DNA of 64,000 nt from Neobacillus terrae (GTDB lineage: Bacteria > Bacillota > Bacilli > Bacillales > Cytobacillaceae): NCBI RefSeq assembly GCF_011393025.1, contig NZ_JAAOEO010000002.1, forward strand, positions 372,001-436,000, written 5' to 3'. This document shows, piece after piece, positions 47,552-56,954 of this stretch. The notes under the pieces were generated by a model. It was not told where the DNA came from. It saw only the letters and a list, made by a program, of their open reading frames with translations, and did no database searches. How positions within the stretch are numbered: the stretch's first letter is position 1; each line of letters starts with the position of its first letter. The position numbers and the translations under genes were made by a program.

Positions 47552-49450
47552 GTGGGTAAAATTATTCAGCTGGACGATGCATTATCGAATAAAATTGCAG
47601 CCGGAGAGGTTGTTGAACGGCCTGCTTCGGTTGTAAAGGAAATAGTTGAAAATGCCATTGATGCTGGAAGCACCGTCATCGAGATTGAGGTGGAGGAGGC
47701 TGGCCTTGCTAAAATCCGGATTACCGACAATGGAGACGGAATCGAAGAAGAGGATGTTCTCACAGCCTTCCAGCGGCATGCGACAAGCAAGATAAAAAAT
47801 GAAACGGACCTTTTCAGAATCAGGACATTGGGATTTAGAGGCGAGGCTCTGCCGAGTATTGCTTCTGTTTCCCGTCTTGAAATGAAAACCTCGACAGGCG
47901 AAGGGGCGGGACACCGGGTTGTCATTGAAGGCGGCAAGGTGGAAACCTTCGAAAAATCATCAAGCCGAAAAGGCACCGATCTGACAATTACTGATTTGTT
48001 TTTTAATACTCCAGCACGGTTAAAGTATATGAAAACCATCCATACAGAGCTCGGAAATATTACGGATGTGGTTAACCGCTTAGCTCTTTCTCACCCGGAG
48101 ATATCCTTTCGCCTGATTCATAATGAGCGTAAGCTGCTGCATACAAATGGAAACGGGGATGTCCGCCAGGTACTAGCAGCCATTTATGGCCTCAGTATCG
48201 CAAAACAATTAATCCCGATTTCCGGACGTTCCCTTGATTATACTATTTCTGGGTATGCATCCATGCCCGAAGTGACAAGGGCATCCAGAAATTATATTTC
48301 TACCATGATTAATGGGCGTTTTATCCGGAATTATGCTATGGCAAAGGCAATTCAGGAAGGGTACCATACACTTCTCCCAATTGGCCGGTATCCTATTGTT
48401 CTCTTAAACATCGAAATGGATCCGCTTTTGGTAGATGTGAATGTTCATCCATCTAAAATGGAGGTCCGCATCAGTAAGGAAGCGGAACTGAGTGAACTGA
48501 TAACCAAGACCATTAAGGAAGCCTTTAAAAGAAAGGAATTAATTCCTTCAGGTGCTCCTGTTAACAAAAAAGAAAAGCCAATGTCAGAACAGACTACTCT
48601 GTCCTTTGATACTTATAATCCGACGCCAATGGCCAGGACGGAAACGGAAACTGTTCCGCCAGCAGTCATTATGTCTGGTCTGGACGCGGCTCTAAAGGTA
48701 CTTGAAACTAAGGTGCCTATCCAAAGCGCAGCAGTTCAAAAAGAAGAAACAACCTTAGAGTCAGAGCTGGTAAATGATTTGGAGCCTGAAATCGAATCTT
48801 ATGATTTTGATGAAGAAGAAACAGCCGATTTTGTAGAAGAGGAGACTCCTGTTCAGCAGCCTGAGAGCCGGGTGCCTCCGATGTACCCTATCGGACAAAT
48901 GCATGGAACCTATATCTTTGCCCAAAATGAGCGGGGCCTCTATATTATTGACCAGCATGCAGCCCAGGAGCGGCTTAAATATGAATACTTCAGAGAGAAA
49001 GTGGGACAGGTGGAAAGGGAGCTTCAGGAAATGCTCGTTCCTCTCACACTGGAATACTCCTCTGATGAATGTATAAAGATAGTAGAAAACAGAGAAGAAC
49101 TGGAACAGGTTGGGATTTTTCTAGAGGAATTCGGACTTAATAGCTTTATAGTCCGGGCTCATCCACAGTGGTTTCCAAAGGGCGAGGAAAAGGAAGTTAT
49201 TGAGGAAATTATTGAACAGCTTTTATCCATGAAAAAAGTCGATATTAAAAAGCTGCGAGAAGAGTCGGCCATTATGATGAGCTGTAAAGGCTCGATTAAA
49301 GCAAACCGCCATCTTCGGAATGATGAAATTCAAACACTGCTCAATGATTTAAGGAAGGCATCCGATCCATTCACCTGCCCTCATGGAAGACCAATTATTG
49401 TCCATTATTCAATTTATGAAATGGAGAAAATGTTTAAGAGGGTAATGTAA
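47552..49450 (+). CDS. mutL: DNA mismatch repair endonuclease MutL
   Basis: The nicking partner of MutS. The 632-residue protein has an N-terminal GHKL ATPase ([33 protein letters not shown]). After a long acidic linker (about 340-440) comes the C-terminal endonuclease domain with [12 protein letters not shown] (from Asp467) and CPHGRP near the end; these metal-binding motifs mark the endonuclease-type MutL of organisms without MutH. GTG start preceded by CGGGGGGTAAGAGG. Co-transcribed with mutS; a terminator follows. Confidence 0.97.
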   Translation: MGKIIQLDDALSNKIAAGEVVERPASVVKEIVENAIDAGSTVIEIEVEEAGLAKIRITDNGDGIEEEDVLTAFQRHATSKIKNETDLFRIRTLGFRGEALPSIASVSRLEMKTSTGEGAGHRVVIEGGKVETFEKSSSRKGTDLTITDLFFNTPARLKYMKTIHTELGNITDVVNRLALSHPEISFRLIHNERKLLHTNGNGDVRQVLAAIYGLSIAKQLIPISGRSLDYTISGYASMPEVTRASRNYISTMINGRFIRNYAMAKAIQEGYHTLLPIGRYPIVLLNIEMDPLLVDVNVHPSKMEVRISKEAELSELITKTIKEAFKRKELIPSGAPVNKKEKPMSEQTTLSFDTYNPTPMARTETETVPPAVIMSGLDAALKVLETKVPIQSAAVQKEETTLESELVNDLEPEIESYDFDEEETADFVEEETPVQQPESRVPPMYPIGQMHGTYIFAQNERGLYIIDQHAAQERLKYEYFREKVGQVERELQEMLVPLTLEYSSDECIKIVENREELEQVGIFLEEFGLNSFIVRAHPQWFPKGEEKEVIEEIIEQLLSMKKVDIKKLREESAIMMSCKGSIKANRHLRNDEIQTLLNDLRKASDPFTCPHGRPIIVHYSIYEMEKMFKRVM

Positions 49451-49466
49451 ATACTTAAATAGAAAG

Positions 49467-49499
49467 CATATGTATCTAACAGATACATATGTTTTTTTG
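49467..49499 (+). terminator. Rho-independent terminator after mutL
   Basis: CATATGTATC/GATACATATG stem with a T-run. Confidence 0.88.
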
Positions 49500-49605
49500 A
49501 CTTTTTTCATTAAAATTATTTCTGGAAGGTTTAGGAAACAATTGTAACGTAAGTGATATACTTAATATACAAAGTTAATCTGCTTGGGAAGAAAGAGGTG
49601 GGAGA

Positions 49606-50052
49606 TTGTTTGTTTTTGGACTGCTGACAACAATTTTGCCCGTTGTGATTATTGTTTTTGCCATTGCATTTGTCGCGAAAAACAAAGAGAAGGGGGATGA
49701 AAGAGTGATTAGGCATTTATATACGTATTTAGTGCTGTTCGCAACACTGATGATGGTGATTGGCGGAGGAATTTCCATCTTTATGGCTGCGGCTGACATG
49801 GTAAGTCCGTCAGGTTATTACCAAAACTATCAGGATTATCATCAAATGAGAGTATCGGAAAAAGTGGGAACAAAAACGACTGTGTCCGAGGAGAAAATAC
49901 GCAAAGATTATGACCAAATGGTGGAAGATGAAAAAGCGCGAACGAAGGAAAACGCCAAAAACCAAATAATAAAAAGCCTTGGATTCATCGTCATACCGCT
50001 GCCCATTTTCCTTTATTTTAATAAAATGAGAAAGAAACAAAGCGATATATAA
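49606..50052 (+). CDS. Small membrane protein of unknown function
   Basis: A 148-residue protein with three predicted membrane segments (about residues 3-23, 38-62 and 122-139) and a charged, probably extracytoplasmic or cytoplasmic loop (70-118) rich in Lys, Glu and Gln. I do not recognise a family. TTG start with AAAGAGGTGGGAG upstream. It stands alone between terminators, after mutL. Confidence 0.75.
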   Translation: MFVFGLLTTILPVVIIVFAIAFVAKNKEKGDERVIRHLYTYLVLFATLMMVIGGGISIFMAAADMVSPSGYYQNYQDYHQMRVSEKVGTKTTVSEEKIRKDYDQMVEDEKARTKENAKNQIIKSLGFIVIPLPIFLYFNKMRKKQSDI

Positions 50053-50055
50053 CGC

Positions 50056-50095
50056 AAAAAACTGCAGAGAGCGCTCTGCAGTTTTTTGTTTAGTT
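50056..50095. terminator. Bidirectional terminator
   Basis: AAAAAACTGCAGAG/CTCTGCAGTTTTTT perfect stem with loop AGCG, functional in both directions. Confidence 0.92.
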
Positions 50096-50104
50096 ATCTT
50101 TTTC

Positions 50105-50261
50105 CGTGTCTAGCACCAGCACCCAGCGAGTTAATAAGTCAACACCAAGGTGCCCTGTACCATAGCTTGTTGCTGGAGGGGATGTTCAGCTCGCCAAGGT
50201 CAGGGAAGCATGTCCAGAAGTTTTTCAGGTAATTGCTTTACCGAAATGGTGCTTCCGATAC
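50105..50261 (+). repeat. Diverged intergenic repeat, copy F
   Basis: It begins TGTCTAGCACCAGCACCCAG and ends near GGTGCTTCCGATACTT. The AGCACC/GGTGCT borders keep the complementarity seen in AGCGCC/GGGCGCT of the other copies. The interior has GAGTTAATAAGTCAACACC. It ends at the mreBH stop codon. Confidence 0.7.
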
Positions 50262-51269
50262 TTATTTAATTGCTGTTTGCAGTTTGTTGATGTACTGAAG
50301 GGCTTTGCCTGTACCGATGGCTACAGATTCAAGCGGGCTAGGAGCTAAGTGTACAGGCACAACGATCTCCTTGCTAAGCCATTCTTCCATTCCTTTCATC
50401 AATGCGCCGCCGCCAGTTAAAATTACCCCACGGTCTACGATGTCACCGCTTAGTTCAGCTGGGCAGTCTTCAAGAGTTGCACGAATTGCTTCGAGGATAT
50501 GAAGAAGTGATTCTTTAAGCGCGCCGCGAATTTCATAGGAAGATAAAGTGATTGTTTTTGGCAGGCCTGTTACAAGGTCACGGCCTCTAACCTCCATAGT
50601 AAGTTCGTCATGGTCAACAAGCCCATATCCGATTTCCATTTTAATATTTTCTGCCGTTCTTTCACCGATCAGCACATTATACTCTTTGCGGACGTATTGA
50701 ATAATATCATCATCTAGTCTGTCTCCGCCGATGCGGATAGAATGGCAGGCAACAACACCGCCAAAAGAAATGATAGCAACCTCAGTTGTTCCGCCGCCGA
50801 TATCAACGATCACGTTTGCAACAGGCTCATCAACAGGAAGTCCTGCACCAATCGCAGCAGCAACCGGCTCCTCGATTAAATGAATCTTTTTTGCACCGGC
50901 ATTGCGGACTGCATCATGGATTGCACGGCGTTCAACAGAAGTAGAGCCTGATGGTGTGCAGACGACAACATTTGGCTTACGGATGGCAAACCCCAACTTT
51001 TTGGAAGCCTTTCTCATAATATGCTTCAGCAAATCAGTAGTCATATCATAATCGGCAATAACCCCATCTTTTAATGGACGGATGGCAACAATTTTACCAG
51101 GAGTTTTTCCGATCATTTCTTTTGCTTCGCGTCCAACAGCGAGGACATTCTTTGTTTCTGTATCAATGGCAACAACGGAAGGCTCATTTAGAGCAATTCC
51201 TTTATTTTTGCTATATACCAATATGTTCGCAGTTCCTAAATCAATTCCAATTTCAGAAGAAGATAACAT
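50262..51269 (-). CDS. mreBH: MreB-like actin homologue MreBH
   Basis: Membrane-associated actin-like filament protein that directs lateral cell-wall synthesis and, in B. subtilis, the LytE hydrolase. The 335-residue protein has the actin-family motifs [43 protein letters not shown] and [13 protein letters not shown]. It is closer to MreBH than to MreB or Mbl in its N-terminus and in [26 protein letters not shown] lies before the ATG. It is monocistronic on the minus strand, divergent from miaA. Confidence 0.93.
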   Translation of the reverse strand: MLSSSEIGIDLGTANILVYSKNKGIALNEPSVVAIDTETKNVLAVGREAKEMIGKTPGKIVAIRPLKDGVIADYDMTTDLLKHIMRKASKKLGFAIRKPNVVVCTPSGSTSVERRAIHDAVRNAGAKKIHLIEEPVAAAIGAGLPVDEPVANVIVDIGGGTTEVAIISFGGVVACHSIRIGGDRLDDDIIQYVRKEYNVLIGERTAENIKMEIGYGLVDHDELTMEVRGRDLVTGLPKTITLSSYEIRGALKESLLHILEAIRATLEDCPAELSGDIVDRGVILTGGGALMKGMEEWLSKEIVVPVHLAPSPLESVAIGTGKALQYINKLQTAIK

Positions 51270-51614
51270 TATTTTTCACCTTTTTTCACTTATTTTTTTC
51301 TGGAAAGGCCGCTCCCTAAGCAGACATTTTGCGGCTTTGGGATAATTAATATTCATAATAAAGTTATTAACATGATAAACTTCTAATTACTCTAACACGA
51401 TTTTGGGGGTATTTTGTCGATTGTAACTAAAACGTTATTTAATTGTAATGAATCAAGAAAAAATTTCTTTTAAAGGAAAAATTGTAAGCTAAACAGCATA
51501 AAAACTGGATTTATAGCCAATAATAGTTTGATGTTCTACTGCTTTTCTATTTTTGTGTTACCATATTAAAATATAGGGAAAAAAGCCCGACAAGAAAAAG
51601 CAGATAAAGGCAGT
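51270..51614. other. Divergent control region mreBH/miaA
   Basis: AT-rich, with ACCCCC on the minus strand (51405-51410), described separately, and GCCGCAAAATGTCTGC. No gene seen; promoters for miaA were not clearly resolved. Confidence 0.4.
51405..51410 (-). promoter_or_regulatory. Possible sigma-I -35 element for mreBH
   Basis: ACCCCC followed by AAAA on the minus strand. B. subtilis mreBH belongs to the heat-induced sigma-I regulon, whose -35 contains ACCCCC. I do not see a clear CGAA -10 at standard distance, so this is weak. Confidence 0.3.
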
Positions 51615-52580
51615 GTGAGGGAAGTGGAAGCCAAGCAAAAATTAATTGTCATTATCGGACCAACAGCAGTTGGGAAAACGAAATTAAGCATTGAGCTTGC
51701 AAGGCGCTTTAATGGAGAAATTATCAGCGGTGATTCCATGCAGGTATACCGGAGAATGGATATAGGCACCGCAAAAATAAAGGAATCAGAGATGGAAGGG
51801 ATTCCTCATCATTTAATTGATATTAAAGAGCCCGAAGAGTCTTTCTCAGCAGCGGAGTTTCAGGGGATGGTCCGAAAAAAAATTGCCGAAATTGCCCAAA
51901 AAGGCAAAATGCCTATTATAGTCGGCGGTACGGGATTATATATTCAGTCCGTCATTTATGATTATCAATTTTCAGATGCTCCTTCTGATCCCTCGTTTCG
52001 GGAAGAGCTTGAGCGTCAGGCCGGAGAAATCGGCAATGAGGCATTACATAAGAAGCTGGAAGCTGTCGATCCTGAGAGCGCCAGCCGCATTCACCCTAAT
52101 AATGTAAGAAGAGTGATTCGGGCATTGGAAATTTATCATTGTACAGGGAAAAGGATGGGAGATTTTCAATCTAATCAAGAGCCGGAACTTCTATATGATA
52201 CAGCCCTCATAGGCTTAACAATGGAACGTGAAAAATTATACGGCCGTATCAATTTACGTGTAGACCTAATGATGGAAGAAGGGCTTTTGGAAGAAGTGGA
52301 AAGCCTTTATCATCAAGGGATTTCAGGCTGTCAGTCCATCCAGGCAATTGGCTACAAAGAGATTTACGAATACCTGGAGGGGAAAAGTTGTTTGGAGACA
52401 GCTATAGAAAATTTAAAACAAAATTCTCGAAACTATGCAAAAAGACAGCTAACCTGGTTTCGAAATAAGATGAATGTGGAATGGTTTGATATGACAGATA
52501 CTGATATGGCTTCAAAAAAAATAAATGAAATTTCTCAGTATGTGGAAGGAAAGCTACATCTGAAATCGAATACATATTAG
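51615..52580 (+). CDS. miaA: tRNA dimethylallyltransferase
   Basis: Transfers a dimethylallyl group to A37 of tRNAs that read UNN codons; MiaB (37.6 kb) then methylthiolates the product. The 321-residue protein has the P-loop GPTAVGKT (15-22), [19 protein letters not shown], and the GGTGLYIQS and [10 protein letters not shown] blocks. The start is uncertain: GTG at 51615 or GTG at 51624, both with modest ribosome binding sites. hfq follows 26 bases later, the usual miaA-hfq pairing. Confidence 0.95.
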   Translation: MREVEAKQKLIVIIGPTAVGKTKLSIELARRFNGEIISGDSMQVYRRMDIGTAKIKESEMEGIPHHLIDIKEPEESFSAAEFQGMVRKKIAEIAQKGKMPIIVGGTGLYIQSVIYDYQFSDAPSDPSFREELERQAGEIGNEALHKKLEAVDPESASRIHPNNVRRVIRALEIYHCTGKRMGDFQSNQEPELLYDTALIGLTMEREKLYGRINLRVDLMMEEGLLEEVESLYHQGISGCQSIQAIGYKEIYEYLEGKSCLETAIENLKQNSRNYAKRQLTWFRNKMNVEWFDMTDTDMASKKINEISQYVEGKLHLKSNTY

Positions 52581-52606
52581 TAGAGATAAAAGAGGAGGAT
52601 TTACAG

Positions 52607-52840
52607 ATGAAAACGACAATTAATATTCAGGATCAATTTTTGAACCAATTGCGCAAGGATGGCATAAGCGTTACCGTGTTCCTTTTAAACGGTTTCCAAT
52701 TAAGAGGCCAAATTAAAGGTTTTGACAACTTTACTGTTCTGTTTGAATCAGAAGGCAAACAGCAGCTTGTATATAAGCACGCTATTTCCACTTTTGCTCC
52801 ACAGCGCAATGTTCAGCTTGACCTTGAAGGACAACAATAA
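52607..52840 (+). CDS. hfq: RNA chaperone Hfq
   Basis: Hexameric Sm-like RNA-binding protein. The 77-residue sequence has the Sm1 part ([22 protein letters not shown]) in which only short pieces need naming, [12 protein letters not shown], and the Sm2 motif YKHAISTF. As in other Bacillus Hfq it has a very short C-terminal tail. AAGAGGAGGATT precedes the ATG. Strong terminator downstream. Confidence 0.97.
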   Translation: MKTTINIQDQFLNQLRKDGISVTVFLLNGFQLRGQIKGFDNFTVLFESEGKQQLVYKHAISTFAPQRNVQLDLEGQQ

Positions 52841-52854
52841 TTTATTGAATAGTC

Positions 52855-52886
52855 AGGACCCCTTAGCAGCAAAGGGGTCCTTTTTA
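52855..52886 (+). terminator. Rho-independent terminator after hfq
   Basis: AGGACCCCTT/AAGGGGTCCT stem with a T-run. Confidence 0.92.
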
Positions 52887-52904
52887 TTTTGCGAAAAAGA
52901 TTCA

Positions 52905-53215
52905 ACTTGTGCTCGTCTTTGTTACTTGCCTGGCTACTGGTTCGGCGGCTATTGGCAATAACCTGTCTCAGCTGCAATTAGTCAACATAGACCTTCTCCA
53001 ATGTATTGTGCCCCCAAATGCTCAGGAGGAAGGAAAAGGGGTAACTATTACCACTCCGTCTTGTTTCCCTGATTTCAATGGTGGCAACTGCCTGCAGCAC
53101 AAAGAAGGCTTCACTAGCTTTTACATTGCATGTAGGAAAAGCACAGCTATTTCGAGAATATGGCGGATGTAATTTCATCAAGGCACTTACATAGCTAAAC
53201 GGGCACCTCCGCCTT
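52905..53215 (+). repeat. Degenerate repeat-rich spacer between hfq and spoVK
   Basis: It contains GTGCCCCCAAATG with AAAAGGGGTAAC (shared with 20.3-20.6 kb), a decayed hairpin module (AGGAAAAGCACAGCTATTTCGAGAATATG split at 53131-53163) and an end GGGCACCTCCGCCTTTCTTTTG, like the 3' border of copies A-C. No gene is supported. Confidence 0.55.
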
Positions 53216-53447
53216 TCTTTTGCTCATGTTTTTCCCATATACAGAATACACATAGTATGAAGAAGTATTTCTCAGGAAAGCGCATGATTAGACAATTACA
53301 AGAAAAAGCAGCAGGAAAAAGCAGGATTTTGTCAATTAAAGAAGCCGTCCATCCTATTATATAGAGAAGGAAATGGGATACCACCGGGCTTTTGTCACGC
53401 ATAAAGCATAATGGCGTATACTGTTTGCAGATTGAGAGGTGAAGGCT

Positions 53448-54392
53448 TTGGACCAACCAATGCGTATGAAAAGTAACGGTCAAATCAGCATAATGCTAAA
53501 CTCACAAAAAAGAACCATTCATAAAGAAGCTCCTGAATCAATAGTCGTTCAAAAGGCAATACCCGCCGAGCACACTGCACTAAAGGAAATTGAAACAGAA
53601 CTTGGTGCCCTTGTTGGCATGGAGGAAATGAAGAGAACCATTAAAGAAATTTATGCATGGATATATGTTAATAAAAAACGCGAAGAGAGTGGGCTAAAAG
53701 CCAAAAAGCAAGCGCTTCATATGATGTTTAAAGGAAACCCTGGAACAGGTAAAACAACCGTAGCAAGGCTGGTTGGAAAGCTTTTTCACAAAATGAATGT
53801 CCTTTCGAAGGGCCATTTGATTGAAGCAGAACGTGCCGACCTGGTTGGAGAGTATATTGGGCATACAGCACAAAAAACAAGAGATTTGGTCAAAAAGGCA
53901 CTTGGAGGGATTTTATTTATCGATGAAGCCTATTCGCTTGGGAGGGGCGGCGAAAAGGATTTTGGGAAAGAAGCAATCGACACCCTCGTTAAGCATATGG
54001 AAGATAAACAGCATGAATTTATTTTAATCCTCGCGGGATATTCGGATGAAATGGAATATTTTCTTACCTTAAACCCCGGGCTCCATTCACGCTTTCCTCT
54101 GGTCATTGATTTCCCGGATTACAATATCGACCAGCTGATGGAGATTGCTCATATCATGCTGAAGGAAAGAGAGTATTCATTAAGCCATGAGGCGGAGAGA
54201 AGACTTCGTGAACATCTTGTCTGGATTAAAACGATCATCGGAGAGAATCACTTTTCAAATGGGAGATATATAAGGAACATCATTGAAAAATCGATACGGG
54301 CACAGGCCATGAGACTGCTGATGAATAACAGCTATGACCGTTACGAACTGATGACCTTAAGGAGTAATGATTTAATATTTGAAGAAGACTAA
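53448..54392 (+). CDS. spoVK: Stage V sporulation protein K (AAA ATPase)
   Basis: A 314-residue CbbX-like AAA+ ATPase required for spore maturation; made in the mother cell in B. subtilis. After an N-terminal segment of about 85 residues come Walker A GNPGTGKTT, Walker B GGILFIDEAYSLGRGG and the sensor/arginine region NPGLHSRFPLVIDFPDY. The TTG at 53448 has GAGGTGA 6 bases upstream; a GTG at 53439 is inside that site and an ATG at 53460 is also possible. Terminator downstream. Confidence 0.93.
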   Translation: MDQPMRMKSNGQISIMLNSQKRTIHKEAPESIVVQKAIPAEHTALKEIETELGALVGMEEMKRTIKEIYAWIYVNKKREESGLKAKKQALHMMFKGNPGTGKTTVARLVGKLFHKMNVLSKGHLIEAERADLVGEYIGHTAQKTRDLVKKALGGILFIDEAYSLGRGGEKDFGKEAIDTLVKHMEDKQHEFILILAGYSDEMEYFLTLNPGLHSRFPLVIDFPDYNIDQLMEIAHIMLKEREYSLSHEAERRLREHLVWIKTIIGENHFSNGRYIRNIIEKSIRAQAMRLLMNNSYDRYELMTLRSNDLIFEED

Positions 54393-54415
54393 GACCCGGA
54401 ATGGGTCTTTTTATT
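54390..54415 (+). terminator. Rho-independent terminator after spoVK
   Basis: AAGACCC/GGGTCTT stem with a T-run. Confidence 0.85.
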
Positions 54416-54425
54416 TTTACATACA

Positions 54426-54462
54426 TAAAAAGCTTGCGACCTTATAGAAAGTCGGCAAGCTT
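54426..54462 (-). terminator. Terminator of the glutaredoxin-like gene
   Basis: On the minus strand AAGCTTGCCGAC/GTCGCAAGCTT (one bulge) followed by TTTAT. Confidence 0.75.
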
Positions 54463-54471
54463 CATTAGGAA

Positions 54472-54705
54472 TTACTTATTTACGTACTGCATCAGCGTTT
54501 CTGGATCAAAACCCAGGACCCAGTGGCCATTTACCTTTGTCTGAGGTACGCCCATCTGTCCGGTCTCCTGTACTAGTTTTTGCGCTGCATCAGCATCCAT
54601 CTGCACATTTACTTCTTTGTAGGTTAATCCTTGAGCCTCAAGGAATTCTTTCATCATTGTGCAGTACGGTCAAGTATTAGTTGAATAAACAGTAATATCA
54701 TTCAT
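54472..54705 (-). CDS. Glutaredoxin-like protein with in-frame UGA at the first Cys of CPYC (candidate selenoprotein)
   Basis: Reading from ATG at 54705 gives MNDITVYSTNT, then TGA (54670-54672), then PYCTMMKEFLE and an intact 60-residue remainder with the cis-Pro loop MGVPQ and NGHWVLGFDPETL. The 77-codon protein is a complete thioredoxin-fold glutaredoxin except that TGA stands where relatives have the first redox cysteine of CxxC. AAGGAGG lies 8 bases before the ATG, far upstream of the TGA, so that start is the designed one. A 7-bp hairpin follows the TGA at the distance used by bacterial SECIS elements. Either UGA is read as selenocysteine (UPYC active site) or the gene is inactivated by a point mutation or sequence error. 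A product starting at the Met after the TGA (54657) would lack the active site. Confidence 0.7.
54628..54644 (-). promoter_or_regulatory. Candidate bSECIS hairpin downstream of the UGA
   Basis: On the minus strand TCCTTGA-GGC-TCAAGGA, a perfect 7-bp stem with loop GGC. The loop begins 32 nt after the UGA and its first base is G. Both features fit the general bacterial SECIS model (G early in the apical loop, loop about 16-37 nt after UGA). Coding constraint could also produce such a stem by chance. Confidence 0.45.
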
Positions 54706-54836
54706 TTTGTATGCCTCCTTAAATTTTTTATACCCTTAAAGGTATAGTAAAATGATCCGGTAATGCTGTCAATTAACCTAACCAGCTTTTACAAAAAAAG
54801 AATTACCTGCATACCCTTTGTTTTTCCCTTCTTTTA

Positions 54837-54873
54837 ATAAAAAAAACAAACCCCGTTTCTATCCTGGGTTTGT
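54837..54873 (-). terminator. Terminator after the TRIC-like gene
   Basis: On the minus strand CAAACCC/GGGTTTG stem followed by a T-run. Confidence 0.8.
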
Positions 54874-54888
54874 CGACTACAACATTTT

Positions 54889-55494
54889 TTAATTCTCGTG
54901 AACCCGCTTAACGGGGAGCTTCCAATCATACGTGTACGATAGAACCCTTAAAGCTGTAATGATCACAAACAAAGAATACAGCTCGGCTGGACTGTCAGCA
55001 ATTTTCAAACCAATCGCCATTCCCGCCATAATGGCCCACACGGCATATATTTCTGAACGCAGTACAATCGGCTTTCGGCCAGCGAGCAGGTCTCGAATGA
55101 TTCCGCCGCCAATTCCTGTAAGAACTGCTGCAACAATGACGGCACTTAAAGGGTGGCCCATTTTTGATGCATATAAAGCACCCTGGATGGCAAAGGCAGA
55201 CAAGCCGATCGCATCAAACAAATTGCCCCATTTTTGCCAGTGCTTTAATAGATTCATAGGGAATAAGAAAACAGCTGTCATCGAAAGCAAAGCAATTTGA
55301 AAAAATAACCCCTGGTTCCACAAAGCTGAAACCGGTACACCAATTAATAAATTTCGTATCGCACCACCGCCAAAGGCAGTGACAATCCCTAAAATATAAA
55401 CTCCTAAAATATCATATTCTTCTTCCATGGCAATAATTGCTCCGCTGATTGCGAATGCCACTGTGCCAATCATGCTTAGTACTTCCCACGTCAT
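54889..55494 (-). CDS. TRIC/UPF0126-family membrane channel protein
   Basis: A 201-residue membrane protein with about seven hydrophobic segments built from two repeats, marked by GGGAIRNLLIG and GGGIIRDLLAG. This GGGxxRDxL pattern is the signature of the prokaryotic trimeric intracellular cation (TRIC) channel family (formerly UPF0126; B. subtilis YvgT is related). It probably conducts monovalent cations; physiological role unknown. Start ATG with AAAAAGGA close upstream. Minus strand, between the glutaredoxin-like gene and divergent hflX. Confidence 0.87.
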   Translation of the reverse strand: MTWEVLSMIGTVAFAISGAIIAMEEEYDILGVYILGIVTAFGGGAIRNLLIGVPVSALWNQGLFFQIALLSMTAVFLFPMNLLKHWQKWGNLFDAIGLSAFAIQGALYASKMGHPLSAVIVAAVLTGIGGGIIRDLLAGRKPIVLRSEIYAVWAIMAGMAIGLKIADSPAELYSLFVIITALRVLSYTYDWKLPVKRVHEN

Positions 55495-55679
55495 TCCTTT
55501 TTATCTGCCCCTCGTAATCGTTTTCAAATACAAATTATATTGATTTTATCACGTGTCCCTGTATTTTCAATCTTTTTTTTTAAAAATGTTGAAAGAGGGC
55601 AAATAAGTGAAAAATTAGAGTATCCACAAACTTTTTGATATGATGAAAAAAGATTATTCAACGGAAAGTAGGGGTTCCA

Positions 55680-56939
55680 TTGGAACAAAAAACAGATCTG
55701 GAAAAAGCAATACTTGTTGGCTGCCAGACAACCAATGAAGATGACCTGAGGTTTCAATATTCCATGGAGGAGCTTGTTTCCTTAACTGAGACAGCAAAAG
55801 GTGAAGTCCTGCTATCAGTTATTCAAAAGAGGGAGAGGGTTCATCCTGCAACATATATCGGAAAAGGGAAAGTGGAGGAATTAAAAGCACTCGTTGATGA
55901 AATGGAAGCTGATTTGGTTATTTTTAATGACGAGCTTTCTCCAAGCCAAAAGCGGAATTTATCATCAGCGCTCGAAGCGCGAATTATCGACAGGACCCAG
56001 CTAATCCTCGATATTTTTGCACAAAGAGCCCGCTCCAAAGAAGGTAAGCTTCAGGTAGAATTGGCACAGCTTCAATATTTGCTTCCTCGGCTTGCTGGCC
56101 AGGGTATAGCGATGTCCAGGCTGGGGGCGGGAATTGGAACAAGAGGTCCCGGTGAAACGAAACTGGAAGCGGACCGCCGCCATATCCGCCGCCGCATCGA
56201 TGATATTAAATCACAGCTGAATGTGATTGTTCATCACCGCGATCGTTACAGGGAAAGACGGAAGAAAAATAAGACCTTCCAAATCGCTATCGTTGGTTAC
56301 ACAAATGCTGGAAAGTCCACACTTTTTAACCGTCTGTCAGAAGCAGATTCCTATGAAGAGAACCAGCTGTTTGCGACTCTCGATCCAATGACCAGAAAGG
56401 TCATTCTGCCAAGCGGATTTTTGGCTCTTATTACAGATACGGTTGGATTTATTCAGGATTTGCCAACTGCCCTCATTGCAGCCTTCCGCTCCACTCTTGA
56501 GGAGGTTAAGGAAGCGGACTTATTGCTGCATGTTGTCGATATGGCAAACCCGGACTATTTTCAGCATGAAAAAACGGTAAACCATCTATTAGATGAGCTT
56601 GATATTAAAGATATCCCGCAGCTGACTGTTTATAATAAAAGGGATATTCAGCATCCGGATTTTGTACCGACTGCGCAAACGCCAACAGCCTTTATCAGTG
56701 CTTATGACGTTGAAGATCGAAATGCGTTAAAGAAAAAGATAGAAGAGCTAGTAATAGAAGGGATGGAAGCCTACAGCGTGAAAGTTCCTTCAACAGAAGG
56801 CAAGCTCCTTTCACAATTAAAAAATGAAACCATCCTGAGGGAACTGACTTTTAATGAGCAATTTCAGCTGTATGAATGCAAAGGGTACTCTTTAAGAGAC
56901 CACCATATAACAGGGCAGCTGCAAAAATATAGTGTTTAG
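55680..56939 (+). CDS. hflX: Ribosome-associated GTPase HflX
   Basis: GTPase that binds the 50S subunit and splits stalled or heat-damaged ribosomes (YnbA in B. subtilis). The 419-residue protein has the N-terminal HflX domain ([11 protein letters not shown]-like [22 protein letters not shown]), the helical [19 protein letters not shown] block, and the G domain with GYTNAGKST (G1), [14 protein letters not shown] (G3) and NKRD (G4). TTG start with GTAGGGG upstream. ynbB follows after 15 bases. Confidence 0.94.
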   Translation: MEQKTDLEKAILVGCQTTNEDDLRFQYSMEELVSLTETAKGEVLLSVIQKRERVHPATYIGKGKVEELKALVDEMEADLVIFNDELSPSQKRNLSSALEARIIDRTQLILDIFAQRARSKEGKLQVELAQLQYLLPRLAGQGIAMSRLGAGIGTRGPGETKLEADRRHIRRRIDDIKSQLNVIVHHRDRYRERRKKNKTFQIAIVGYTNAGKSTLFNRLSEADSYEENQLFATLDPMTRKVILPSGFLALITDTVGFIQDLPTALIAAFRSTLEEVKEADLLLHVVDMANPDYFQHEKTVNHLLDELDIKDIPQLTVYNKRDIQHPDFVPTAQTPTAFISAYDVEDRNALKKKIEELVIEGMEAYSVKVPSTEGKLLSQLKNETILRELTFNEQFQLYECKGYSLRDHHITGQLQKYSV

Positions 56940-56954
56940 ATAAGGGGTCGCATC

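Noticed and set aside
53380-53440. Sigma-E promoter before spoVK
   Set aside because: CATAAAG and GTATACTGT are suggestive, but the spacing between them does not fit the sigma-E consensus.
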